Assembly (NCBI GenBank): GCA_022575985.1
Contig: JAKSXM010000132.1
Location: forward strand, 16,926,001-16,990,000
Direction: 5' to 3'
Length of the DNA: 64,000 nucleotides
From: Anagrus nilaparvatae
Taxonomy: Eukaryota; Arthropoda; Insecta; Hymenoptera; Mymaridae
The position numbers were made by a program, and so were the translations under genes. The notes beneath the pieces were generated by a model that saw only the letters and a list, made by a program, of their open reading frames with translations, searched no databases and was not told the DNA's origin. The stretch's first letter is position 1. Every line of letters starts with the position of its first letter. Of this stretch, positions 48,640 to 61,319 are shown in pieces.

Positions 48640-48845
48640 TTAAAACAATTAAATTAATATTTTTCTAAGCCTAATTCATGTTAATATTATTCTGAGTCTC
48701 ATTTGACACCTCTCCCTAAACCGGACAAATCCCCCCCCCCCTTAAATCTGTACAAATTTCACACCCCCCCCCCTTAATCGGATAAATTTGACCCCCTTAA
48801 TTTTCAAGTTTTTGAGGTACCCCCTCCCTATAAGCATGTTTCATG
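48640..48845 (-). repeat. Dispersed repeat of the AACATGGAACATG family, reverse copy with C-rich runs
   Basis: CCCCCCCCCCCTTAAATCTG, CACCCCCCCCCCTTAATCGG, then GACCCCCTTAATTTTCAAG, and the end CCTCCCTATAAGCATGTTTC followed by ATGTTAAT. It is a short G-rich minisatellite on the minus strand, right beside the 2.4-kb foldback. Confidence 0.6.
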
Positions 48846-51449
48846 TTAATACTTAATGCTATAAAATGATTTTTTAAATGCAGTTTAAAATATGATCCAA
48901 ACTTGGCACGAAATTTCATGAAAGCTTAAAAATTGATTTTGCAATATTGCAAAACCTTAAAAAGTAGGTACTTGATAAACTATGATAACTGCAAAAAACT
49001 TCCTTAGTTTATATTATATTTCCGTATTGATTCCTTAACACTGATTTCATACAATAAAAAAAAAATTTCATTTTGCAAAATAGCAAAGATACAGTAAAAT
49101 CACTAAAAAAGACACTTATAATAAAAATTTTGTATACTAAATTTTAATGTCTACTATAGTTAAATAAAAGATTGAATAAAATTTCATTAATTTAAATCTA
49201 AGAAATAAATAAGATTAAAATTAAGAAATAAATTAATTATCTTGATATCTAATTAAAATATAAGACATGCTAACAATTAAAGATTACGTATAGATACTAT
49301 CAATTTACATACATTTTCCTCATTTATGTCTTTATGATATTTTAGACTATACACACATCCACAAATGCATGTACATAAAAATAAAAGTAAAATAAATGAC
49401 ATTAATTCTCAAATATATTGTAATCTTTTGAATTATACACTTTAATTTTAATACACACACACACACACGTAATTATGTGTTATAAACTTATAATTATTTA
49501 TGTTAATTTTATTTTTTTGCATTATCAGAAACTATACAATAATTTTAAGTGTAATTACACACCAACATGAATAATTATTTTAAAATTAGAAAAAACAAAG
49601 CAGAAATCAAAGAAATACTTTTTTTGTACATGATTTTTATCAAGATATTAAATAATATAAATTAAAATATGTATGTGTGTGATTGTATTATTGAAAATTC
49701 TTAGAATTATAGTTTGAGAATTACATGCTGACATTTTGAAAACGCATCGCGTGTAAAGCGAAAATGGGGTTTATAAACGTTACGTTAGTTATTTTTTTTT
49801 TTAACTTAAAAAATATAATAATAAGGGGTCGATCGATTTAGGTTATTTTAACATAACAATTTTAATTTATTCTTTTTTGTATTTTATTTTTATGTGTCAA
49901 TAACCTTTATCAGATAATTTAGTTTTTTTAAAGTAGGAATGAGTTTTTTTTTCTAAAAAAGTAACAATATGTTTTTTTTCTAATTAATGTTTCTTGGTAA
50001 AAGTAATTTAGAAAATTTATTTGGATTACAAACAGACATGTATTATAGCTGTTACTCTTGATTTGCAAAAGCTTATGCTAGCTTACCGGTCAATATGTAT
50101 ATTCCACTTATATATAATACTCATTGGAATCAATTTTCATACCAAAAGACAGTTCTTATCCTGGGGTTTTTTATTTCAATCCCGAAGGTCCATACACCCT
50201 CGAAATGAATGAAATATCTTGGGAGCTCATTTCAATTCTTTCGTGACCATTTTTTGCTTAAGTTTTTTTTACATTATAAAAGACAGTTTTTGATGTCAAG
50301 TTTTGTATTTTATATTCCTCTAATATTAAATTTCGTTTTAAAAGTCTTGGTTCACAGAATTAGAATCTGAAATTTTATCTGTTACTTATGTTTTTTGAGT
50401 CTTTAAATGCAAATAACATGTCTGTCTTTACCTAAAAAACAGAATACAAAATATTTAAGGAATCTCTAAAAGTAACCTGAAATTGCTTGTTTTGGACAAT
50501 TGAGCCAAATTTTGTAAACATAGACTCGATAAAAGGTCAAATTATTATTATTTTTTTATATCATAGACGTGTTCAGTGACCAAAAAACATATACGAGACG
50601 GATTAAGATCTTTAAAAAATAAATTTGGACCAATTTCTGCTACTCTTCGTTCCAACTTGGGCCCAGTTGGAGTGGAATCCCTCACCTATGTTTATTACTT
50701 TAAAAATTTATTTTTAAAGAGATATTCTAATTAATTTTACATTTAGCCCTTTTAGCCAATAAATTGCTAAAAAACAAATTGAGAATTAAAAAATTATTAT
50801 CAAGTTTTTTAGTTTTTAAAATGATGAAACTTTTAAAATATTCTGTATAGATTTTAGTTTTTTCAATGAAGGTAACAAATATTGATTAAAGAGAACTTTA
50901 ATTTAAATTTGGCAGATTATAACTTTTAGTTTTTTTTTTTTTTTTTGATTTCTCTTGTTATATTTTATGCATCAAAAAGTTGTAATTACATCTTTTTGAA
51001 TTTTTCATAAATTGAATATCTACTTTAAAAATCAAAATAAATGTATTCTGTTTGATGAGAAATATTGCTAAAAGGAATGAATTTTAAAGCTTCACGTAAA
51101 TAATAACATTAAAAAATTTTTTTTAAATCTATACCCGAGAAGGAAAGAATTTTTATAAATAATGAGCTAACTACTTAAATTTTTAAACAACTTAAACAAA
51201 ATTCAAACAAAAACTATGCAAACAAATTACTTATGAAATTAAATATAAACAAATAAAAATAAAAATAAACAATAAAAATAAATAAAAAACTTAAAAATAA
51301 ACAACAACTCTCGAATGCGCAAATAAGCTTAATTTTCTCCAATATTTTTTTTTTTACAAATGTTGGCTAATTGTTTAGCAGTTTCAAAATATGAACAAAT
51401 TTCTTCACTAAAAAAGTAATTCAAGTTAATTTCAAGCAGTGCCACTATA
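48846..51449. other. AT-rich intergenic stretch
   Basis: No gene seen. There is an (AC)n run near 49445-49468. 50565-50600 (GACGTGTTCAGTGACCAAAA and AACATATACGAGAC) is a diverged piece of the CTCCAG foldback family. Confidence 0.5.
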
Positions 51450-52636
51450 CTCCAGAGAAAATACGGGGGGGGGGGGGGTGGACTTACGGTTGCGAATACG
51501 AGATTTGCTCTAGTATAGGTTTTTTAGGTCGCTGAACACGAAAATCGGGGTCATTTGGCTAAGAAAATGGGGCTTCACCCTAAATTTGCAAAAACTACCC
51601 CCAAAAGGGGGTATTTTTGATGTATTCGCGTTCTGAGTGGATGGATTTATCCAAAAATTGGTTTCTAAGGGTTTTTTGGGTCGCTAATTAAGAACCTCAA
51701 TGATTTTTGAAGGTAAAATTAATATTTCACCCTTAAATTAGCTAAAACTACCCCCAAAAAAGGGTGTTTTCGCTATTTTCGCACTTTTTGCGGCCAGATT
51801 TGGTCCACAAGGGTTTTTTGGGTCGCTGAAAACGAATTTCATGGATTTTTTATTTAAAAATTAATATTTCACCCTTATATTAGCTAAAACTACCCCCAGA
51901 AGGGACGTTTTTGCTATATTCAAATTTTCTGCGTTCAGACTAGGTCCAAAGTGTTTTTTGGGTCGCTAATCAATAATTTTTGTGATTTTTTAATGAAAAA
52001 TTGATATTTCACCCTTAATTTAGATACAACTACCCAACTACCTAGCCTAAACGCAGAAAGTTTGAATATAGCAAAAACGCCCCTTCTGGGGATAGTTTTA
52101 GCTAATATAAGGGTAAAAAGACCCAAAAATCTGTTTGAGCCTAGTGTGAACGCAGAAAGTTTGAATACAGCAAAAACGCCCCTTTTGGGGGTAGTTTTAG
52201 CTAATATAAGGGTAAAATACTAATTTTTCATTAATCAATCCATGAAATTTGTTTTCAGCGACCCAAAAAACCCTTGTGAACCAAATCTGGCCGCAAACAT
52301 TGCGAAAATAGCGAAAACACTCCTTTTGGGGGGGGGGGGGTAGTTTTAGCTAATTTAAGGGTGAAATATTAATGTTACCTTCAAAAATCATTGAGATTCT
52401 TAATTAGTGACCCAAAAAACCCTTAGAAACCAATTTTTGGATAAATCCATCCACTCAGAACGCGAATACATCAAAAATACCCCCTTTTGGGGGTAGTTTT
52501 AGCAAATTTAGGGTGAAGCCCCATTTTCTTAGCCAAATGACCCCGATTTTCGTGTTCAGCGACCCAAAAAACCTATACTAGAGCAAATCTCGTATTCGCA
52601 ACCGTAACTCCACCCAAACCCGTACTTTCTCTGGAG
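51450..52636. mobile_element. 1.19-kb foldback element, CTCCAG ends, TA duplication
   Basis: TA|CTCCAGAGAAAATACGGG at the left mirrors CCCGTACTTTCTCTGGAG|TA at the right; pairing continues to about 52035/52055. Each arm is built of about four diverged units of roughly 140 bp that share CACCCTTAATTTAGCTAAAA, CTACCCCCAAAAGGGG and GTTTTTTGGGTCGCTGA. Ends and GGTCGCTGAACACGAAAATC match the element at 1180-2899. No coding capacity. Confidence 0.85.
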
Positions 52637-54411
52637 TACTACACGTATCAGTAAATTTATACGTTAAAAATGAATGGATGTGTACATGTAATTTTTATTT
52701 ACAAGGTGTAAAGGTTAAGCTTATTAAATTTTTTACTTTTTAACTTAGTTTTTAAATGATTTCTTATCTAATTCAGTAAGCTTAAAGATCTATTTAACAA
52801 ATTAATAAAATAAAATTTAAGGTACCAGTAATTAATCAACGAGTATTTGGTATCGTATTTTTCATTACTGGTATATTCTCCTGCTATTTTAAGACATTAC
52901 AACCATTTAGGTATGACATTATCTAAATTTTAATCCAGTTATAGATAGGTAATCGATCCAGGTATTATAACCACCCTGAACTTTAAACTAAAACTTTCTT
53001 AACAATAAGTCAACAATTTAAACTACACTTATAGTCTCTTTGTTACAAGTAAAACAAACTTTTTGTAACAAGTTATGTAGAATAAATTAAACTTACAACT
53101 AATTAAAATAAAAAACTTGCATTCTTCTTTAATGCCATTTACAACAGTAGTTGTAATCTCAAAATTGTTTTAAATGTGTCATGTTAATTTTTAAATACAT
53201 GCTGATCATTTATATGTATTTAGAGCGTGATAGTCCTATTTAATAAAGTATTTATAATAGACAAAATAAAAATAATGTAATAATAAAGTCTATCAAGCAG
53301 TGTAGAGAAGCCAAGTTGATGCACAAAAAAAAGGTTTCACTAAAAGAAGCCTATTATATATATTTTTTTAAATTTATATAATAATGTTATGTATAAAATT
53401 TTTTTTACCAAGTGTTCATAATGGAAAATAAAATTAAATTTACAAACTGGTTTATGAAATTACACTTAACACCCGAGTTGACACCTCGTTTTATGTTCTA
53501 AGGGTTGAGAGAAAAGTCAAAATGGTTGTTAGGGAGTGGAACGAATGGACAAAAGTTAATGATTTATTATTTTTTTATTTTTTCATGTTAACTTGTAATT
53601 TCAATAAATATTTAATTTTTTCTGTTTTTTTTTTTTTTACTTTTCTTTTAGTGTGCTTGAAAAAAAGCTCATTTTAAAAAATTATACTTATAATGTAAGT
53701 GAGCTTATCAGGAACGAGTTTATTATTAAGTTACGTGTTAAACTGGTATTACAAAATTATGATTTTATGTTTCTTTGAAAATAATAATTTTTTACAAAAT
53801 TATTTTTTTTTTTTTTATTGGGTATTTAAATATATTTTTTGTTTTCGTTTAAATTGTTTTAAAGACGAAAAACTTATTTTTATAGAAAATTATTGTATTT
53901 TGGCTTGCAAAAACTATAATTCACATTTCAAAGTTCAAGCTATACATTTATGGTATTAAAAAGACATTTTACTTTCGAGAAAAAAATAAAATTTGTTTAA
54001 AAATTTGTTATTAAAAAATAAAATAACATCAATTATCTAAAATTCGAATGAAAATTTCTTACCTAGTTAGCTAAATTCCCTTTTATTCAATGTCACTTAA
54101 TTTGTATTATTATTATGTAAACATGTTAACTACTGATATAATACTTATCAAAGACTAACGACTTAATCGTACTTAAGACAAATATAAAGACAAAATTCAA
54201 CGCTATTCTGATTATTCAACTATATCAAGGCATAATAAAATAATTTAATTTATAATAAAAGCATTAAGTATTTCAATTTAATAAATAAAACAGTCTTTTC
54301 CTTAAATTAAGTTAAGACGTATTTTTTCTTTTCATTTAATGCAAATAAATTTCTTTAAAAGATAAAAGAAATAAAAAATAATAAATTTAATCAAATTAAT
54401 TAAATCTTAAG
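52637..54411. other. AT-rich intergenic stretch
   Basis: No gene or clear repeat recognised. An 86-codon frame at 53699-53959 is rich in Phe/Tyr/Asn from AT bias and lacks family resemblance. Confidence 0.5.
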
Positions 54412-54627
54412 TACACTGAGAAAAAAAATTGGAAGAAATTATTATACATACTAGTAAAAAATTTATATTTTTATAGTATTATAGAGCACTATGTTTCACT
54501 TTTTTGTAGAAAATAATATTTTAGTATATAAAGTTTACCCTGAATATTTATTTTTAGGGAAAATCCGCAGGTAGTGTTCAATTACTATTTAATATAGGAA
54601 TATTTCATCTTTTTTTTTCTCAGTGTA
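54412..54627. mobile_element. MITE with CACTGAGAAAAAAAA ends, 216 bp
   Basis: TACACTGAGAAAAAAAA at the left mirrors TTTTTTTTCTCAGTGTA at the right; TA flanks are included. The interior is AT-rich without coding. Confidence 0.6.
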
Positions 54628-57472
54628 TCTAAAAAAAAACGTCAATGTACTTGTAATTTTATGTTTGAATAAGTAGTGAATGAGAAGCAAGTAACACTTG
54701 AAGAATAATAGCGAATTTTCCAAATGAAATATCTATAAATTACTTTTGAAAAATTAAAAAATTAAATACTTGTAGCCTTGGCTTCAATCATTGTTTTGTG
54801 GACTGCTTTTATCCTTTGCAGATTAATGGAATTTTCCATTAGGTATTTTATAAATTTTATTTTTTGGGTGACTGTGTACGTATTTTATATCCATGTTTAC
54901 CATAAATTTTCCATTTCCCCATAATTGGAAATTTTAGGTTATATTTTGCGTATTTTTCACAATACTAACTCATGTTTTTTGGATTTTTCAAATAGAAATA
55001 GGATATATATTTTCAGTTTAATTTTCCCAGATGCCCATAAAAAAAGATTCATGTTAAACTACAAAAAAAAGTTAAAATTGCTTATTAAAAGCAACTTGAC
55101 CATTTTGGGTAGCATAGTGGATAGTTCATTGGTGCTGAGTGAACCAAAAAATAACCTAAAAGTTCCTTTTATGTCAAACTATACCATTTTCAGTAAAAAA
55201 TGATAACATAAGTTTTTAGTGTCCCAAAAAACTAAGCAATAAAATTTTGTACAATTTTTAAAAAAATCATAAAAACGGGTAAATTTTTACTGAATTGCCC
55301 CCTTCTGAGACAGTTTCTGGATCCGATGCTGGCTTCTAATTGTTCACAAATTCTATTAACCTACAAAGGATAAAAAGTGCCTACTAACAAAACAAGAATT
55401 CTCTAAAAATTTACGTAATAACAAATAAACTATTAAATTTTTCTAATTAACAATTATATTATTTTTAAAAATCTTATCAATTTAGTTTACGTAAATAAAT
55501 TTGAATTTTTTTTTGTTAATTATTAATCTTAGTAAACACTAGATTATGAACGTGTGAAAAAAAAGAATTTTTAATCTTAAGATAAAATTTAAAAACTAAA
55601 TCATTATCTTTCATTACCTTATATTATAAAAAATAGATTTTTAATCCAGAATTTAAATTTTAAAATTTAGCATAATTTTGAAACGAAGGATTATTTTTAA
55701 TATTTTAAAAATAAATTTCTGATTTTGTATAGATTTTTTTGCATTAATTTTTAACTGTGATAATATTTTCAAAAGATTATGATAATGTATTTTAAAAGCA
55801 AACAAAAGTTTTGAAAAGCTCTTTAAATTAAATTGTATAGATTAAAAAGATAAATATTTTTAGTGAAATACAAAAATAATTTTTAAGTTTGACCTAAATT
55901 ACAGACAAGATTGACTTACAGGTGACTTCTTTACAAACTTTCCCCTTGCATAAGAAAATTCACATTTTTGAGCTCAAATTATTAAATTTATTTAAAAGAG
56001 CTTTTGTTTTTAGTAATATCAGACTTATCAAATTTAATTTAATTTAAATGTCAAGAAATGATTGATTTGACTTGATTGTTCTTATAATTTTAATCAAATT
56101 TTTAATTTATTGTTATTTTAAATTATTTTTTATCTTTTATCAGTATCTTCCACCAATTAAATATTTTTTCTTTGCTTTCTGGTGCAGTTGTCTATGTTTA
56201 ATAAATTTTTTCAGGTCGGATTGGATCGAGCTTCAGGTATAAAACCGAAATGTTTTAATGGTTTGCAAATATGCAGTTTTGATAATTTTGATGGTAATAC
56301 TTGTTTTTTATGTTCAGCAACATAAAAAATATAAAAAAACAGATGCAAAAAATAGCATCAAATTGCCTGTTATTAAAAACATCGTGCAAATAAAAAATTT
56401 TTCTTTTTGTTTTAATTTTCTAGATAAAAGTTATCCATTATATAAAGATCGATGGAGATCTGAAGTTGCTTCTATTCAACTTTTTATTCGCCTTCTGATT
56501 GGCCGAATAAAAATCGATTATTCGATTATTTTTAAATTAATTATAAAAATTGCGGTTCATTATCATTAACTTATAACAATTGTATAAAATAAAAATATAC
56601 TAATAAGCAAATATACATTTATCAGGATTTAAATTAATTCTAAAAATTTAAAGATTAATAATGATTATTAAAAAATTTCGTTTATATGAAAAATTTAAAT
56701 AAATAAAGTTAATGGTTATGTTATTTAGTTTATTTATAAATTAAAATACACAAAAAATGTAACTGATGCGCCAAAAAGAGGTTAAAAGCAAAACTTGTAT
56801 TATTTATAAAAATAATAAGGACCTTATCTTAGGCTTATAGGTAATAGGCGAAGGAAAAAAAATAAAATTAGGTAAGATTTAAAAATTATATAGGTAGTTT
56901 TTAAAGAACCAAACAATTTATACTTTTGAGATAAAAAGAAATAATATCATAAATAATGTCAAAATCTTGAAGCAATTATAACGTGGTTATTTTGTTATTA
57001 TAAAATATTATTAAGGAAAGAAATTAAATTAACAAATTCGTTGCGGAAGATTTTGGAGCCTTATTAAAAATATACATAGAGCCATGGTTCAAGGTTGCCT
57101 ACGCCGCTGTGAAAATATTAATTGATTATTATTGACTCTGAAATAATTTTAACTCCAATTCAAAGTTCAAACCCATCAAATAGGTTCAAAAATGCTTTCT
57201 ATATATTATACTTATAGTATTGCGATTTATAATAAAAATAGAAACAACCCGATGGAATGTCAAAACTGGAATTTTTGCATATAGGTTATTCTTAGTGAAA
57301 CTTTATGAAAAGGATGGTGAAACTTTGGGATTTTCATAAAACCATTTCTACTGGGCTTAGTACGTAAAAATATGATTCCATTCAAATTTTTAAGCTTCTA
57401 TAGATTGAAATGTTTCAAAATTACAGGTGTTTTTAAATTTATAAATTTTTTTTAATTTTCTAGAAAAATGTG
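54628..57472. other. AT-rich intergenic stretch
   Basis: No gene could be supported. The longest frame (56258-56569, 103 codons) begins with a hydrophobic run, VLIILMVILVFYV, but then loses codon character. Confidence 0.5.
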
Positions 57473-59221
57473 ATAGTCTAGAAGCCGCCTGTGTTAAATT
57501 TATGCACTTTTTTCCTAAGCCTTGTGTAAGGCTACTTATACGTGATTCTTAAGTTTCCAAGTACGCTGATTGCAAATTTTCAGGTCCCGATCCCGAGAGC
57601 GTAGCCCTAATACCGATATACCATAGTTTTCGGCCAATTTTGAGTGTTTTTTTGACATACTTCATATAAAAACTTTCTATATTGACTTTAAAATTTCAGG
57701 TAATATTGTCAGGTAGTATATACTGCCATTTTAAAGTCAATCTAGAAAGTTTTTATATGAAGTATGTCAAAAAAAACTCAAAATTGGCCGAAAATTACGG
57801 TAAATCGGTATCAGGGCTACATTTTCGGGATCGGAATCTAAAAATTCAGCATCAGCGTACCCAAAAACTTAAGAGTTCTGCCTGGAAGCCATTTTTGCAG
57901 CTGTAAGCCAATCCCGTAAATGGACGCTTTCTCACCTACTCATGGCTTCAATTTTAATTAAAATAAAAAATGAAAAGCAGAAAAATAATCTCCGGAAAAT
58001 TCTGCAGATGGGACAACTTTGCCCGGTCACGGATTATAAATTTTGTTTTATTTATTATGATGTTTTAGGAAAATTTTCCGTGACCGGGCAAAGTTGTCCC
58101 ATCTGCAGAATTTTCCGGAGATTATTTTTCTGCTTTTCATTTTTTATTTTAATTAAAATTGAAGCCATGAGTAGGTGAGAAAGCGTCCGTTTACGGGATT
58201 GGCTTACAGCTGCAAAAATGGCGTCCAGGCAGAACTCTTAAGTATCACGTATAAGTAGCTTTACACAAGGGACAAGGCTTAGAAAAAAAGTGCATACATT
58301 TAACACAGGCGCACAGTATAGTAAAAAAAAAAAAGTGGCCAAAAATCGGCTTCAACGCAATTTCTGATGAAAAAAAACTTTTGCTGGATGGAAAATGACC
58401 GTTTTTGTAAATACTAAATGATAGGCTACCGAGATCAAAAAATTTTTTTTTTAAATTTTTTTAGCTGCTGAATGAAAAAAAAAACCTATTTTTTACCATA
58501 AAAAGGTAAATATTTATAGTTTTAAAATAAAAAAAAAAAATTTTTTTAGGTACAGCTCTGTATTAAAATATGTACATAAATGATAAATAAACCTAAAAAA
58601 AGTGTATTAGTATAATTATACATGGCTGTATGCAGTATAAAGATGTGTTAGTCAACATTTGCAATTTAGTCAAATTAAAAAATGAAAAATTTGATTTTTC
58701 TATTTTTACTTATATTTTAAACTTAAATAATGTATAAAAAATATAAATTATATAAAAACATTAAAAAAAATACTTTATTTAAGTTTAAAATATAATAAAA
58801 ATAGAAAAATCAAATTTTTCATTTTTAAAAAATTTTTTGACTAAATTGCAAATGTTGACTAACACATCTTTATACTGCATACAACCATGTATAATTATAC
58901 TAATACACTTTTTTTAGGTTTATTTATCATTTATGTACATATTTTAATACAGAGCTGTACCTAAAAAAATTTTTTTTTTAATTTTAAAACTATAAATATT
59001 TTACCTTTTTATGATAAAAAATAGATTTTTTTTTTCATTCAGCAGCTAAAAAAATAAAAATAAAAAAATTTTTTTGATCTCGGTAGCCTATCATTTAGTA
59101 TACACAAAAACGGTTATTTTCCATCCAGCAGAATTTTTTTTCATCAGAAATTGAGTTGAAGCCGATTTTTGGCCATTTTTTTTTTTTTTTACTATACACT
59201 GTGAGGCGTCTTCTAGACTAT
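57473..59221. mobile_element. Cloverleaf-type foldback, split by a later insertion
   Basis: Ends ATAGTCTAGAAGCCGCCTG (57473) and CGTCTTCTAGACTAT (to 59221) mirror each other. Before the insertion of 58312-59203 it was about 850 bp. It folds into three stems. Stem 1 is 57473-57556 with 58236-58311. Stem 2 is 57551-57700 with 57728-57872 (GACATACTTCATATAAAAAC and its mirror). Stem 3 is 57870-58031 with 58078-58242 (GCAGATGGGACAACTTTGCC and its mirror, almost perfect). No transposase. Confidence 0.75.
58312..59203. mobile_element. 892-bp non-autonomous element with CACAGTG ends and AGGCG duplication (Transib-like)
   Basis: The right end, read inward, is CACAGTGTATAGTAAAA; the left is CACAGTATAGTAAAA (2 bases shorter). 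Both are followed by an A-run, GTGGCC/ATGGCC, AAAAATCGGCTTCAACGC or a variant, and TGATGAAAAAAAA. The arms pair to the centre near 58755. The element is flanked by AGGCG at 58307-58311 and 59204-59208, and the flanks rejoin into the host foldback end. A CACWRTG heptamer, a GC-rich 5-bp duplication and a nonamer-like CCAAAAATC 24 bases in are features known for Transib/RAG-type elements. No transposase is present, so the assignment is by ends only. Confidence 0.6.
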
Positions 59222-59299
59222 GAGTTAATTTTTTGATTTTAATTTTTGTAAGCTCTAAATGAAACTAAAAACAATTTTTATGAATAAGGGGTATGTAAA

Positions 59300-60170
59300 A
59301 TTTCCCACTGAAGACGATTCTGACATCAGTTTTTTGGAAACTACAAGGAAATCCGAAAAATTGGAAAAACTAAAGAGGTTTTTCAAAGGCAAATTTCTCC
59401 AAAAAGGTTGTTTTTTTTTCTTTTAATTGGCCAAAAAAATTTTATTTTCCCATAAACTTTCTGTTTGTGAGCAGTTTTTTGGGGGATATTTAAAAACTCA
59501 AAAAAACGAATTTTCATAACTTTCCATTTTCCAAAATTTTCTGGATTTCCTTGTCCCCTAACCGAAATTTTGACATGATCTTTGAATTCCTCGGGAAATA
59601 CTTACTTAAATATACTTACATAATTTTACTTAAAGACTCTTTTGAGAGAAATTTTGAACAATACTGTAGTTCTGTACAAAGAAAATAAAATAAAATATAA
59701 TACAAATTCATAAAATAGTAAAATAACAATAATTAGCAAATAAATTTTAATTTTTTTAATATTTTTATTTTCTTTTCTGTGCACAGAGTTACAGATTTAT
59801 TCAAAATAATTATCTCAAAAGAGGTCCTTTGGTAAAATTTTCCAAGTAATCCAAAAATCGAGTCAGAATTTCGGTTAGGTGGCAAAAAAATCCGGAAAAT
59901 GGAAAATTTTGAAAAATGAAAAGTTATAAAATTTTTTTTTTGTTGTTTTCCAGCATGTAAAAGACAAATATGCTCCAAAAACCAGGTGGAGTACTTACCA
60001 ACGAAAAATAAAAGCCCATAATGAAAAATGTAACGAAATTTATTGTTCCTTAATTTTTATACCATAATCAATATTTTTCCGAAAAATATTATACAGAATA
60101 TTTAATCAAAGTGTACCAACAAAAAGTTTATGGGAGAACAAAAATTTTAAGGCCAATCAGATTTTCAAGA
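59300..60170. mobile_element. Decayed foldback
   Basis: AACTTTCCATTTTCCAAAAT (59518) and CCTAACCGAAATTTTGAC (about 59556) mirror GTCAGAATTTCGGTTAGG and TGGAAAATTTTGAAAAATG (59862-59922). Further out, TTTTCCCATAAACTTTCTG (59448) mirrors AAAAGTTTATGGGAGAAC (60121). The arms are diverged and the loop is about 200 bases. No ORF of interest. Confidence 0.6.
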
Positions 60171-61319
60171 TGCTGTTAATGATTAATTAAAAAAAGCCTT
60201 TCAGGTAAAAATTAAAATACGTGGGAAAAGATATAATCTATTCCTCCAATGAAGTAAAAAACAAAAAAAATAATGAAAACTTTCCTTCGAGAATAAAAAA
60301 CAACACAAATTAAATTTTCTTAAGTAGGTATTTAAATAAATTAACGCAAAAGGGGTAAAATAGTTAATTGCATTTTGAAGGTAAAAATATTTGAGAGCAA
60401 TAAAAATATTAGTATTTTTTATCAGTATAACCATGAATTTTATTTAAATTAATTTTATAACGAAATTATAAAAAAAGCAATTATTCTGCGCGCGCAGAGC
60501 GCGCGGCTATTCTAGTACATTATAAAATTTTATTGATTTTCAAATTAAAAAGTTTCAATAAAAAAAAAAATTTTTCAAAACAAAATTTTTTCAATTATTA
60601 ATAACCTTTATAGATAATTATCAGCAATTAAACTAAAAAAAAAAAAAACAAAAAACAAGCATTCAGATAAAAATTTTTCTAAAGAATTTTATCGCACAGA
60701 AACAAGTACAATAAAGATTATTAATAATAATTAGAGCAAGAAATAATTTTATAAAATACCTAATACACACGTTGAAATGTAAGTCATTAGATTAGTAATC
60801 TTATATACAATAATAATAATAATAATAATAATAATAATCAAGTTAAATAAACAGTACAATGTGTATATATATGCATATTCTATTGTATAATTCATTGTTT
60901 TACATAAAATTTCAAATAAAACTCTATTCTTGTTTACACTTTAAGCTTTTGTACATTTATTTACACTATGATAATTATTATTGTTATTATTATGGTTCAG
61001 TTTTTTTTTAAATTTTGCGTTTATTCACTTAAGGGAGTTCACTATATAATTATGTAAAACTAAATGGCACTAAATAAATAGGGTTCGGTTTTTTGTGTTG
61101 GAATAGTCCCACATACCTTACGTTTACATTGATAGAATTTCTAGATCTGGAAATGCTAAGGTCTATTTTAAAAGATTCTTGAGATATACTTCAACCCTAC
61201 TATCTTGCATTTTATCCTCCATTAAGTTTCGATTTTTGTAGGACTTCCAGAGTCGAGAAAAACAGGGCTTCATGTTTGCTCTATGTTATAAGATGCAGTT
61301 CTATGCTAACTTCTAAAAA
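60171..61319. other. AT-rich stretch with small repeats
   Basis: Includes a GC-rich palindrome (TCTGCGCGCGCAGAGCGCGC, 60486-60505) and a (TAA)n microsatellite near 60810-60838. No gene seen. Confidence 0.5.

Noticed and set aside
50021..50212. 63-codon ORF on the plus strand
   Set aside because: No upstream context, no motif and AT-biased residues; treated as chance.
54925..55203. 92-codon ORF
   Set aside because: AT-driven Lys/Ile/Phe/Asn composition and no similarity I recognise.
56258..56569. 103-codon ORF starting with a hydrophobic segment
   Set aside because: Longest frame outside transposons, but composition is AT-driven, there is no recognised domain and no splice or promoter context. 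Chance is more likely than a membrane protein gene.
57942..58178. 78-codon ORF with Cys-rich ends
   Set aside because: It is the near-perfect stem 3 of the cloverleaf foldback read through. The two halves are mirror translations (LCPV and CPICR), so it is not a protein gene.
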